DNA of 64,000 bases from Eutrophocola sp964503965. GTDB lineage: Bacteria; Pseudomonadota; Gammaproteobacteria; Pseudomonadales; Pseudohongiellaceae. The stretch spans positions 1-64,000 of the forward strand of contig CAZDCK010000013.1 in NCBI GenBank assembly GCA_964503965.1. The letters are read 5' to 3'. The notes below the pieces were generated by a model. It searched no databases and was not told the origin of the DNA. It saw only the letters and a program-made list of their open reading frames with translations. The position numbers and the translations under genes were made by a program. Below, piece after piece: positions 8,379 through 16,995 of the stretch; the first letter of the stretch is position 1; every line of letters begins with the position of its first letter.

Positions 8379-9083
8379 ATGAATTTTTCACCACAACTAC
8401 CTTTCGATTTCAGCGTGGAAGAGTCTCTTTCATTTGACAACTTTCTGGTCTCTGGAAAAAACCGTGAGCTGGTAAACCTGGTGCAGCATTTTGCGCAGGG
8501 GCCGGAACAGATGCTTTTTGCCTGGGGAAATGAAGGCGTTGGTAAAAGTCATTTGCTGCAGGCACTGTGCACTAGAGAAGAGACGCTGGGACAGAATCAT
8601 GTGCTTTATCTGCCTATGCAGAAAATCAGGATGTTCGGTCCGGATGTTTTCAGAAGTCTTCACCATATGGACCTGATTTGCCTCGATGATTTTGATCATG
8701 TAACAGGAAGCCGGGACTGGGAGGAAAGTATTTTTGAATTCTTTAACCGGTCAAGGGAAGAAGGCGTAAAACTACTGGTCACAGCAGCAAAATCACCCAG
8801 AGGTATCTCTTTTTCACTACCAGACCTGGCATCCCGAATGAGTTGGGGGATTGTTTACCAACTGCATGAACTCAATGATGATGAAAAGCTGGAAGCGCTT
8901 GATAACCGTGCGCGGCAAATGCAAATGCCAATGGAGCGAGAAATCTTGCAGTATATTTATCTTCGGCACCCCCGCGACCTGCAAAGCCTGTTATCGGTAC
9001 TTGAAAAACTTGATCAGTTATCCCTGGCTGAAAAGCGTCGACTGACCATTCCTTTCATCGGTAAGGTGATGGGTTGGAATTGA
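8379..9083 (+). CDS. hda: DnaA regulatory inactivator Hda
   Basis: Hda is a DnaA-like AAA+ protein that, with the DNA-loaded beta clamp, triggers hydrolysis of DnaA-bound ATP and so prevents over-initiation of replication. The protein is 234 residues from ATG 8379, the normal Hda size, and lacks the DnaA DNA-binding domain. It has an N-terminal QLPFDF clamp-binding-like peptide, a Walker A GNEGVGKSHLL, a Walker B LICLDDFD and sensor-type motifs. A GTG at 8358 would add seven residues and overlap the DUF2066 stop. It is convergent with sppA. Confidence 0.92.
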   Translation: MNFSPQLPFDFSVEESLSFDNFLVSGKNRELVNLVQHFAQGPEQMLFAWGNEGVGKSHLLQALCTREETLGQNHVLYLPMQKIRMFGPDVFRSLHHMDLICLDDFDHVTGSRDWEESIFEFFNRSREEGVKLLVTAAKSPRGISFSLPDLASRMSWGIVYQLHELNDDEKLEALDNRARQMQMPMEREILQYIYLRHPRDLQSLLSVLEKLDQLSLAEKRRLTIPFIGKVMGWN

Positions 9084-9119
9084 GTCAGCCAGTTCCCGGC
9101 CCAGTGGTTCTTCCGGGTT

Positions 9120-11000
9120 TTACCTCAAGACTGCCGCTGAACATTCCTGGCAGTGTAAATACAGATTGTTCGGATCATTGAATTCAAAAATTTTTCCGAG
9201 ATCTGAACCCAGAACCCTGGAAAATTGAGACAGCATCTTGTCGCTGGAAAGAAATCCTCTTTCTTTACTGGTAAATGAAAACCACTGGCTGCTCATAACG
9301 TTATTGGCCAACTCCTGTATCAGTTGCTCACCGGGAGACAGGGTGCGCTTGATAAGGGTTGTCTGGTAAAAGTCGATACCGGCACGCGAAGCGGCTTCCT
9401 CAATGGCATCTTCCAGGGTACCCAACCTGTCAACAAGGCCAATTTCCCTGGCATCAAGTCCGGACCAGACCCGCCCACGAGCAATGCGATTCACTGCGTC
9501 CAGTGAAAGCTGCCTTGATTCAGCAACGATTTCGATGAAGCGACGATAGCCATCTTCCAGAGTCAATTGCAGTATATTTTCTGCCAGTGGGGAAAGAGCC
9601 ATGCCAGGCGTCATTGAACCTGCAAGGTCTGTTGTTCCGATGCCATCTGCGGCCAGGCCAAGGGTTTGAAAGCTCTTTTCAAATGTCGGATATAGCCCGA
9701 AAATGCCGATTGAGCCGGTTATGGTGCCGGGACTGGCAAAAATTTCATCGGCCGCTGTGGCAATCCAGTAACCACCTGACGCGGCTACACTGCTCATGGA
9801 AACAACCAGCGGTTTTCCTGTTTCCCTGAATCTGAGCAGTTCACTACGAATGATTTCAGAGGCAAAGGCGCTTCCACCGCCACTATCAATTCGCAGGACA
9901 AGGGCCTTGATTCGTTCATCCTGCCCGGCACGGTGAATGAGTTCCTGCAAGGTATCACCACCAATGTTGCCGGCTTCCTGCCTACCATCATATATAGTGC
10001 CGCGGGCGATTATGAGGCCGATGTGATCACTGGCAACTGTGTCCACCGGGTCGGATTGGGCCTGCAGGTAGTTGTGGGTATCCACATAGAGAAAGTCATC
10101 AGAATCTGGTGCCGGGGCTATTGCCGAGCGAAGATACCTGGTGGTATCTGGTCGGCTTAGAAGGTTGTCAACCAGACCGTTTGCCAATGCCAGTACAGCA
10201 GGATTTCCATCATGTACTGCCAGATGGGTATCCATGTTGTTTATGAAGTCATTAATGAAGTCGGGGGAAAGTTCACGTTCACGGCTGACATCTTCCGTGT
10301 ACAGGCTCCACAGATCTGCCAGCCATTCACTGTTGGCCTCCCGTGCCTGGCTTGACATATCCATCCGCTCAAATGGTTCAACAGCAGATTTGTATTCACC
10401 AACACGAAAGATGTGTACATTGATACCCAGCTTTTCCAGGGCATCCCGATAATAAATCTGGTTTGTGCTGAACCCTTCGAGATCAACGCTACCCATGGTG
10501 TTAAGAATGACTTCGTCTGCATGGGCGGCAAGATAGTACTGTGCCTGGGTAAAGTTATCGCCGTAGGCATAAATCGGCTTGCCTGATTTCCTGAAGTCAG
10601 TCAGTGCTTTGGCAACATCCCTGAGCTTGGAAAATCCGGAAGGTTGAAGATTATTCAAGACAAGTACGAGTGACGAGATTCTGTCATCTACAGCCGCTTC
10701 GCTGATAGCGTCAAGGAGTTCTGCAACCAGTACTTCTCTTGGCCCGGCATTATCCAGTGAGTCAGCGAGAAGGGCCTGCATGGGGTCAACATAGGTGTAC
10801 TGTTCCACCAGGACCCCATCAGGATTAACCAGGAGAGCACTGCCAGGCTGGATTACAAACGGGGCCTCTCCTATCAATGAGGCGGCAAACAGAATCACAA
10901 GCAGAAGAAACAAGCCGTTCAGAATGATTGCACGAAATACCCGGTAAATACGGGAGAGTGCGGAAAAAAATTTCCCCAGAGTGCTGGTGGCACGAGTCAT
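9120..11000 (-). CDS. sppA: Signal peptide peptidase SppA, 67K type
   Basis: A membrane-anchored serine protease that degrades cleaved signal peptides. At 626 residues it is the long, two-domain form. One membrane segment lies at about residues 25-43. The catalytic dyad is the general base Lys204 in GEYKSAVEPF and the nucleophile Ser408 in VAASGGYW, matching Lys209/Ser409 of E. coli SppA. It is the last gene of a minus-strand run arsC-wrbA-DUF2069-sppA, 24 bp after DUF2069. Confidence 0.95.
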   Translation of the reverse strand: MTRATSTLGKFFSALSRIYRVFRAIILNGLFLLLVILFAASLIGEAPFVIQPGSALLVNPDGVLVEQYTYVDPMQALLADSLDNAGPREVLVAELLDAISEAAVDDRISSLVLVLNNLQPSGFSKLRDVAKALTDFRKSGKPIYAYGDNFTQAQYYLAAHADEVILNTMGSVDLEGFSTNQIYYRDALEKLGINVHIFRVGEYKSAVEPFERMDMSSQAREANSEWLADLWSLYTEDVSRERELSPDFINDFINNMDTHLAVHDGNPAVLALANGLVDNLLSRPDTTRYLRSAIAPAPDSDDFLYVDTHNYLQAQSDPVDTVASDHIGLIIARGTIYDGRQEAGNIGGDTLQELIHRAGQDERIKALVLRIDSGGGSAFASEIIRSELLRFRETGKPLVVSMSSVAASGGYWIATAADEIFASPGTITGSIGIFGLYPTFEKSFQTLGLAADGIGTTDLAGSMTPGMALSPLAENILQLTLEDGYRRFIEIVAESRQLSLDAVNRIARGRVWSGLDAREIGLVDRLGTLEDAIEEAASRAGIDFYQTTLIKRTLSPGEQLIQELANNVMSSQWFSFTSKERGFLSSDKMLSQFSRVLGSDLGKIFEFNDPNNLYLHCQECSAAVLR

Positions 11001-11024
11001 GGTGTCAGGTCCGATTTACGTGAA

Positions 11025-11369
11025 TTAGCTCGATTGGCGCTGCGCCCTGATAAAAATAATAGCGAAAGCGAAGATAAGCAAACACAGCAGGGTTTCAAGG
11101 CTACCTGCCAGCAGCCAGTCTGCTGTGAACATGAGTAGCACTCCCTGAACAAAGAAAAACATGATAATGAAGCACAACCACTGGAAAGCACGGGGCTGAT
11201 GCCTGAACTGTCCGTGCAAGGTCAGAATCAGGGGCAGCAGCTGGAATCCCAAAATGACCGGATTAAATGCAGGTCCAAGCAGGTTAAGTACAACAAGAAA
11301 CAGCCCAAGTATCAGGGTCAGGACTGAAGTGGCTCCTGCTGCCAGTCGCATTTTCTGGGTTGCAGGCAT
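11025..11369 (-). CDS. DUF2069 inner-membrane protein
   Basis: A small polytopic protein of 114 residues with four hydrophobic segments, matching the DUF2069 family, which has no known function. The chosen ATG at 11369 overlaps the wrbA stop as TAATG, which favours coupled translation. The frame is open further upstream to 11423, but that part lies inside wrbA. The position between wrbA and sppA suggests a housekeeping role only by association. Confidence 0.8.
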   Translation of the reverse strand: MPATQKMRLAAGATSVLTLILGLFLVVLNLLGPAFNPVILGFQLLPLILTLHGQFRHQPRAFQWLCFIIMFFFVQGVLLMFTADWLLAGSLETLLCLLIFAFAIIFIRAQRQSS

Positions 11370-11968
11370 TAGTTTGCCAGCTTCCGGGCTAGAGTCGCGA
11401 GTCGTTTGCCGAGGGCCTGGCACAAGGTGATTTCATCATCAGAAAGTGGATTGTTGCTGTCAGAACCTGCGACATGAGTCGGACCGTAAGGCGTGCCGCC
11501 GGTGCTTGTCTGGCTGAGCGCGGGTTCAGAATAGGGCAGTCCGCAGTAAATCATGCCATGGTGAAGTAAAGGCAGGAGCATGGTTAGCAATGTGGTTTCC
11601 TGTCCCCCGTGATGACTGGCGGTGGACGTAAAAACCCCGGCGGGCTTGTCAGTCAGGGAGCCGCTTAGCCATTGGGCTGCTGTTCCATCGAGGAAGTATT
11701 TCATTGGAGCCGCCATGTTGCCAAAGCGGGTAGGGCTGCCAAGTGCCAGACCGCTGCAGTTCACCAGTTCATCCTCGCTGCAGTAAATCGCCCCTTCTTC
11801 AGGGACAGCCGGTGCACTTGCCTCCGTGTCAGGAGACACTCTGGGTACGGTTCGTAACATGGCATGGATGCCGTCAATGCTGTCTACGCCACGGGCTACC
11901 TGTTGGGCCATCTGGGCCACTGAGCCGGCATGGGAGTAATAGAGGATCAGGATATAGGGTTCATTCAT
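11369..11968 (-). CDS. wrbA: NAD(P)H:quinone oxidoreductase, WrbA/type IV flavoprotein
   Basis: A flavodoxin-like protein of 199 residues that reduces quinones by two electrons using FMN. The phosphate-binding loop is YYSHAGSVAQMA. The central GSPTRFGNMAAPMKYFLD is diagnostic for WrbA, as is FTSTASHHGGQETT. It lies 20 bp after the ArsC-like gene and is coupled to DUF2069. The arsC-wrbA order is also found in Pseudomonas. Confidence 0.93.
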   Translation of the reverse strand: MNEPYILILYYSHAGSVAQMAQQVARGVDSIDGIHAMLRTVPRVSPDTEASAPAVPEEGAIYCSEDELVNCSGLALGSPTRFGNMAAPMKYFLDGTAAQWLSGSLTDKPAGVFTSTASHHGGQETTLLTMLLPLLHHGMIYCGLPYSEPALSQTSTGGTPYGPTHVAGSDSNNPLSDDEITLCQALGKRLATLARKLAN

Positions 11969-11988
11969 CTTTTTTTACTGCCTGTTGA

Positions 11989-12339
11989 TCAGAGCAGGGC
12001 CAGGACGTTTTCCGGAGGACGACCAATAACGGCTCTATCCCCGGATACAACCACAGGCCTCTGTATAAGTTTTGGTTCTGCAATCATGGCATCAAGGAGT
12101 TGGTCATCCGACAGGGATTTATCAGACAGGTTTGCCTGCCTGTAGGCGTCCTCGGAGGTCCGGATCAGGTCCCGGGGGCTTACGCCCAGTTTGGCCAGAA
12201 GGTCAGTCAATGCCGATTTTGATGGCGGTGTTTCAAGATAGAGTATGATCTGCGGAGAGATATTGTTTTCTTCCAGTAGCGCGAGGGTTTGCCTGGATTT
12301 TGAACATCGCGGATTGTGATAAATGGTAAAGTCGGTCAT
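11989..12339 (-). CDS. ArsC-family reductase (YfgD-like)
   Basis: A thioredoxin-fold protein of 116 residues in the glutaredoxin-dependent arsenate reductase family. The active cysteine is Cys12 in HNPRCSKSRQTL, and the C-terminal part carries QRPVVVSGDRAVIGRPPE. It is the first gene of the run with wrbA, DUF2069 and sppA, and is not linked to arsB or arsR, so it resembles the chromosomal YfgD subgroup. Arsenate reduction is plausible but not proven by the sequence. Confidence 0.85.
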   Translation of the reverse strand: MTDFTIYHNPRCSKSRQTLALLEENNISPQIILYLETPPSKSALTDLLAKLGVSPRDLIRTSEDAYRQANLSDKSLSDDQLLDAMIAEPKLIQRPVVVSGDRAVIGRPPENVLALL

Positions 12340-12412
12340 GGTCAGGTTCCGGCCCTGTTGAAAATATGCAGAGTCTTCTGCGTAAAAAGGGGATAATGGT
12401 AGACATCAACCC

Positions 12413-13771
12413 ATGAATAGACAAGGTAGTTTGCGTCAGGACAGTGAAAATATCAGTTCCGAAGCCATTTCGAGTAGCGAAGTGGAGCCAACAGCGGTCC
12501 AATGGTTTCAGCCTGACTACCTCTGGCAGTTCATCCGCTTCGTATTTCGGGAATTCCTAAACAATCAGGGACTGGAAAATGCCAAGTCGCTTACCTATAT
12601 GTCCCTGTTTGCTGTCGTACCTCTGCTAACCCTGCTACTGGCGATTCTCTCTGCCTTCCCCTCTTTCCAGGTATTCGGCAATCAGATCCAGGGAATGATT
12701 TTTGATCGCCTTTTGCCTTCGTCCTCAAATGAACTTGAAGTTTATCTGGCCAGTTTTGTTGAGCAGGCCAAGAATCTGACATGGATTGGCGCGGTGATGC
12801 TGCTGGCCACGGCTTACCTGATGTTGCGTAATATAGAGAGTAGCTTCAATAGAATTTGGGAAGTGGCCCAGTTGCGCCGGGGAATTTCAAGTTTTCTGCT
12901 GTACTGGAGTGTGCTAAGCCTCAGTCCCTTGTTGCTGGGTGTTGGCTTTGCTATCAGCTCCTATATTACCTCCCTGACGCTGTTTGAGAAATTCACCGAC
13001 CTGTCTGACATCGTAGGCGCCAGAAGTATCGTTCTGAATATTTTTCCGACGGTACTGACCACGTTTGCTTTCACATTGTTGTATGTGGCGGTTCCAAATT
13101 GCGGTGTTCGTCTTCGTCATGGATTTGTCGGTGGTCTTGTCGTGGCCCTTATATTCATTATTGTGAAATGGGTTTTCAGCCGTTTTATCGCCACAGCCAG
13201 TTATGAATTTGTCTATGGGACTTTTGCCGCAATTCCGATTTTTCTTTTGTGGCTTTATGTGTGTTGGACGGTTATTTTGCTGGGTGCCAATCTTGTGCGG
13301 GCCATCCCGGTCTATCGAATCCGGACTGTTGAGAAAAAAGTACACCCCACGTTGCTAATACTGGCTCTGTTATACAAATTCTGGACCCATCACCAGAAAG
13401 GCAGTTCTGTAACGATAAGAGAGCTATTGGAGCAGGACTGGGCTTTCCAGGATGACCTGCTGGGAAGGTGCCAGAGGCTGCTTCAGGAAAAACGAATTAT
13501 CCGGACCTGTGGGGAAGGGGAGTATATTCTCAATCGTGAACTGGACAGTGTGGGTCTGTGGGAGCTGCTTGCCGGTATGCCCTGGAACTCTCCAACAGGG
13601 CCTGATCTTCAGGATCCGCTTCCGGAACCGCTTGCCAGTCACCTGCCGGAATACGAGACTATTCGCCAGGCCTTTATTGATGCGGAAAAGATGTCTCAGC
13701 AGGTTTTTTCAGCTTCCATAGCGCACTGTTTCAGGACCGGAGAGCTTTCAAGGGCTGGCGGCCAGGATTAG
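12413..13771 (+). CDS. YihY/UPF0761 family inner-membrane protein
   Basis: This 452-residue protein has a YihY (BrkB-like) membrane domain of about six helices (residues 45-300), including the conserved AKSLTYMSLFAVVPL and the GTFAAIPIFLLWLYVCW segment. E. coli YihY is about 290 residues. Here a cytoplasmic C-terminal extension of about 150 residues follows (LLALLYKFWTHHQKGS onward) that looks like a winged-helix module. The family was once called RNase BN, a name now considered wrong; the true function is unknown. It is divergent from the arsC-like gene and convergent with proS. Confidence 0.85.
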   Translation: MNRQGSLRQDSENISSEAISSSEVEPTAVQWFQPDYLWQFIRFVFREFLNNQGLENAKSLTYMSLFAVVPLLTLLLAILSAFPSFQVFGNQIQGMIFDRLLPSSSNELEVYLASFVEQAKNLTWIGAVMLLATAYLMLRNIESSFNRIWEVAQLRRGISSFLLYWSVLSLSPLLLGVGFAISSYITSLTLFEKFTDLSDIVGARSIVLNIFPTVLTTFAFTLLYVAVPNCGVRLRHGFVGGLVVALIFIIVKWVFSRFIATASYEFVYGTFAAIPIFLLWLYVCWTVILLGANLVRAIPVYRIRTVEKKVHPTLLILALLYKFWTHHQKGSSVTIRELLEQDWAFQDDLLGRCQRLLQEKRIIRTCGEGEYILNRELDSVGLWELLAGMPWNSPTGPDLQDPLPEPLASHLPEYETIRQAFIDAEKMSQQVFSASIAHCFRTGELSRAGGQD

Positions 13772-13806
13772 CAGCCGGATTACCTGGCTCTTGATTCAAC
13801 AATCAC

Positions 13807-15540
13807 TCAGTCAACATTGACCTGGTCAGTCAGAAAGCCCATAACATCTTCAACCGGAATATCCTGGCTGTCTTCTTCTCCCCGCTTTTTGTATTCCACC
13901 TGGCCATTTTCCAGTCCCCTGTCCGAAACAACCAGTCTATGAGGAATACCAATAAGCTCCATATCAGCAAACTTGACACCCGGGCTGGTTTTCCTGTCAC
14001 GGTCATCAAGCAGTACATCAATGCCGGCTTTTTGAAGCTGCTCATACAGGTTTTCACTGACCTGGGTGACCTGCTCGGATTTATGGGCATTGAGGGGAAT
14101 GATGACGACATGGAAAGGCGCAATATTATCAGGCCATATAATGCCCTTGTCGTCATGACACTGCTCTATGGCCGCAGCAACAATCCGACTGACACCGATA
14201 CCATAACACCCCATTTCCATGACAGTACTTTTACCATTTTCATCAAGCACAGTGGCATTCATGGCTTCACTGTATTTACTTCCCAGTTGGAAAATATGCC
14301 CAACTTCGATCCCGCGTTTCAGTGAAAGTGAACCGTTTCCATCAGGACTCCTGTCTCCCTCCATGACGTTCCGGATGTCTTCTATACGATCGATTCTTGC
14401 ATCACGTTCCCAGTTAACCCCCGTAAAGTGGTGACTCTGTTGATTTGCTCCACACACAAAGTCAGCGAGGACAGCTGCATCTCTGTCCACGATTACTGTA
14501 ATCGGGGCCGCGACCGGTCCAATGGAACCGGGTTGGCAATTCAGGCTAGAGCTTATCTGTTCATCGGTAGCGAAGGTCAGTGGAGAGGCTATCCCCGCAA
14601 TCTTGGCGGCTTTCACTTCGTTGAGCTGGTGATCCCCCCGTAAAACAAGAGCAACCAGAGATTCACCGGATTCCTCATCAGATTCACCATGGACTATCAG
14701 GGTTTTTATGGTTTGCTGAGCCGCCACATCCAGTAGCTGACAAACCTCATCTATGGTCTTTACGCCTGGCGTCGCGACGAGAGCTTTTTCTGCTGTCGGT
14801 TCTGGTCGATTGAAGCCAGGTGCCAGGGCGCAGGCCATTTCAATATTTGCGGCATAGTTACCCTGGTCGCTGAACACGATTTCATCCTCTCCGGAGTCAG
14901 CAAGTACGTGAAATTCGTGTGACTTGCTACCGCCGATGTTGCCAGAGTCAGCTTCCACTGCGCGGAACTTGAATCCGAAACGGGAAAATATTCGACTGTA
15001 GGTGTCGTACATCAACTGATAGGTATCGTCGAGAGATTCCTTGTTCAGGTGAAAAGAGTAGGCGTCTTTCATGATGAACTCTCTCGAGCGCATTACGCCA
15101 AAACGGGGACGACGTTCGTCCCGGAATTTTGTCTGGATCTGATAAATGTTCATGGGAAGCTGCTTGTAACTGTTGACCTCATTACGAACCAGATCGGTAA
15201 TGACCTCTTCATGGGTTGGCCCCAGGCAGAAATCCCGCTCATGGCGATCTTTCAGGCGCTGCAACTCATCACCCATAACATCCCAGCGGCCGGATTCCTC
15301 CCATAATTCTGCTGGCTGCACGACCGGCATAGATACTTCCAGCGCTCCGGACCGGTCCATCTCCTCACGGATTATGCGGGAAACTTTCTGTAATACCCTG
15401 AGCCCAAGGGGAAGCCAGTTATAAAGCCCTGATGCCAGTTTTCGTATCATGCCTGCCTTCAGCATCAGCTGGTGACTGATTACAACGGCATCGGCAGGGG
15501 TTTCCTTGGTAGTGGCTAGGAGGTATCTGGAGGTTCGCAT
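13807..15540 (-). CDS. proS: Prolyl-tRNA synthetase
   Basis: A class II aminoacyl-tRNA synthetase of 577 residues, the bacterial ProRS type with an editing (INS) domain inserted between motifs 2 and 3. Visible elements are GPTHEE (107-112), motif 2 around FRDERRPRFGVMRSREF (139-154), the INS region (about 225-400), and a C-terminal anticodon-binding domain with DDRDRKTSPGVKFADMELIG. It ligates proline to tRNA-Pro in the cytoplasm. It is monocistronic on the minus strand, separated from the HU gene by a terminator. Confidence 0.97.
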   Translation of the reverse strand: MRTSRYLLATTKETPADAVVISHQLMLKAGMIRKLASGLYNWLPLGLRVLQKVSRIIREEMDRSGALEVSMPVVQPAELWEESGRWDVMGDELQRLKDRHERDFCLGPTHEEVITDLVRNEVNSYKQLPMNIYQIQTKFRDERRPRFGVMRSREFIMKDAYSFHLNKESLDDTYQLMYDTYSRIFSRFGFKFRAVEADSGNIGGSKSHEFHVLADSGEDEIVFSDQGNYAANIEMACALAPGFNRPEPTAEKALVATPGVKTIDEVCQLLDVAAQQTIKTLIVHGESDEESGESLVALVLRGDHQLNEVKAAKIAGIASPLTFATDEQISSSLNCQPGSIGPVAAPITVIVDRDAAVLADFVCGANQQSHHFTGVNWERDARIDRIEDIRNVMEGDRSPDGNGSLSLKRGIEVGHIFQLGSKYSEAMNATVLDENGKSTVMEMGCYGIGVSRIVAAAIEQCHDDKGIIWPDNIAPFHVVIIPLNAHKSEQVTQVSENLYEQLQKAGIDVLLDDRDRKTSPGVKFADMELIGIPHRLVVSDRGLENGQVEYKKRGEEDSQDIPVEDVMGFLTDQVNVD

Positions 15541-15577
15541 GATTTAAGATTTCCATGGGCAATAATAAGGAGCCATT

Positions 15578-15608
15578 AAAAAAGAAAAGCAGCCCAGGGG
15601 CTGCTTTT
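15578..15608 (-). terminator. Intrinsic terminator of the HU-like gene
   Basis: A perfect 10-bp stem (AAAAGCAGCC / GGCTGCTTTT) has a 4-nt loop at 15585-15608. On the minus strand it runs into CTTTTTTAAT. It separates the HU-like gene from proS. A second hairpin, CGGGCTT/AAGCCCG, lies at 15634-15656 in the same 3' UTR. Confidence 0.88.
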
Positions 15609-15665
15609 CCGACCGAATTAACGGTTGCTGTTGCGGGCTTGAATCAAAGAAGCCCGGAAAGCAAT

Positions 15666-16034
15666 TTACAGGGCAAATTCTTTAAGCTTTTTCAGCGGCA
15701 GAACCTTGACCCTGGTTGTAGCAGGTTTCTTAGGAATGTCCATGAACTCGCCTGGGCGGAAGGGATTCGGGACATTCTTGCGAGCAGGCCTTGCTGGACG
15801 CTTGACAGCCTTGATTTTCAGCAGGCCAGGCATTGTGAACTCACCAACACCTCTTTTCTTGATATGCCTTTCAATCAGGTCGCCCAATTCATCAAGGACG
15901 GATCCGACTTCTTTCTTGGTCAGACCTGTGTTCTCGGAGATCGTGTTGAGGATCTGGGTCTTGGTGTATTTTTCCTTGATAGCAGTGGATTTTTTTGCGG
16001 GTGCTTTTTTCGCAGCTGGTTTTTTGGCAGCCAT
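15666..16034 (-). CDS. HU-family DNA-binding protein with Lys/Ala-rich N-terminal tail
   Basis: A nucleoid-associated protein of 122 residues. The HU/IHF fold starts at about residue 24 (KTQILNTISENTGL) and includes the beta-arm region GVGEFTMPGLLKIKAVKRPA. In front of it is a basic AAKKPAAKKAPAKK tail resembling histone H1-like tails. HU dimers bend and compact DNA. The tail and the divergent arm (NVPNPFRPGEF) set this protein apart from standard 90-residue HU. It is monocistronic with its own terminator. Confidence 0.88.
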   Translation of the reverse strand: MAAKKPAAKKAPAKKSTAIKEKYTKTQILNTISENTGLTKKEVGSVLDELGDLIERHIKKRGVGEFTMPGLLKIKAVKRPARPARKNVPNPFRPGEFMDIPKKPATTRVKVLPLKKLKEFAL

Positions 16035-16540
16035 ACTTAGGTCTCTCTTGAATTCGCTCTTTGCTGGTTTTTGTTACCCCGGTCAGACCGGGAACTTCGA
16101 CGTTCATAGTGCGATAGACATCAATTTCTGTTCTGAAGAGTGCAGGGAGTAAACCCGATTCTGCTTTCCTGCTCTCCTACTGAAATATCCGGCTGATGCA
16201 ACTTGCCAGAATCCAGTACCAGGAATGACAAAATTTGATGAAAGCCAGTGCTGTTTTGCACCCTGAAATATCGTACTGAACAGGTGGCCATTTATAACGT
16301 AATAGATAAGGGCGGGCAAGGGCTTTAGTGTAACTTTTATCTATTTTTACCACATTTGCGTGATTATTTTTAATTCATCAAACTCAAGACAACTGCAATC
16401 TTGGAATTTTAAAAAAAGGCACTATTTTGGGGCTTGAGAACATTGGCATATAAGTCGCATTTGCTATGCCAGACTATTATTAAATGAGTTACAATACGCG
16501 GCTTTTTGTGGCTCGAATAACCTGGTTGGTAGGAAAAGAT
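16035..16540. other. Intergenic region between HU-like gene and fmdB
   Basis: A 506-bp stretch between divergent genes with no convincing coding sequence. It must hold the promoters of the HU-like gene (minus) and fmdB (plus). The part at 16320-16480 is clearly AT-rich, including an A tract near 16412-16418. A 71-residue open frame at 16104-16319 (minus) has no recognisable features and is not called. Confidence 0.6.
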
Positions 16541-16864
16541 ATGCCAATTTATGAATACAGATGTGAGTCATGCGGTGAAGAGCTTGAGAAAATCCAGAAG
16601 TTCAGTGACCCGCCTCTGACTGATTGCCCTGCCTGTGGAAAACCGGCATTAAAGAAACTGGTGTCTGCCAGTAGTTTTCGCCTTAAGGGTTCAGGCTGGT
16701 ACGAAACGGATTTCAAGAACGGCAGCAATAAAACAGCTGCCGGTAACAAAACCGGCGACAACAAGAAGAGCAGTAGCGGCGATAGCGGGAAAAAAGCGAC
16801 GGATTCCCCGTCCTCTTCTTCGGCTACTTCATCAAAAAAAGGGGTTGCGGCACCAGCTGATTAG
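16541..16864 (+). CDS. FmdB-family zinc-ribbon protein
   Basis: A small protein of 107 residues. The N-terminal FmdB zinc ribbon is MPIYEYRCESCGEELE with cysteine pairs C8/C11 and C29/C32. The rest is a low-complexity Ser/Lys/Gly tail typical of this family. The ATG at 16541 is preceded by TAGGAAAAGAT, a usable ribosome-binding site, and fits the conserved MPIYEY start. The role is uncertain; FmdB was named for a regulator of formamide-degradation genes. It lies 131 bp upstream of aspS, a common arrangement. Confidence 0.88.
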   Translation: MPIYEYRCESCGEELEKIQKFSDPPLTDCPACGKPALKKLVSASSFRLKGSGWYETDFKNGSNKTAAGNKTGDNKKSSSGDSGKKATDSPSSSSATSSKKGVAAPAD

Positions 16865-16995
16865 GGGGTTTCCCATTTCATTGAGCTTGCCACGTACCAG
16901 CTTTAACGGATCGTCAGCAAGAAAGGCTTCCAGCCCCAAGCAATTACTTATTCCATTAATACGATATTTATAGTTAGTCAGACAGGAACAATCCT

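Noticed and set aside
11989..12339. ArsC-like gene as part of the arsenosugar cluster
   Set aside because: It is about 5.7 kb away, on the other strand, in a conserved run with wrbA and sppA, so a shared arsenic role is not supported.
12914..13345. 143-residue open frame antisense to yihY
   Set aside because: Antisense to conserved membrane helices, with composition expected from the reverse strand of hydrophobic codons.
16104..16319. 71-residue open frame on the minus strand between the HU-like gene and fmdB
   Set aside because: No family motif, no good ribosome-binding site and no conserved composition; more likely promoter and leader DNA.
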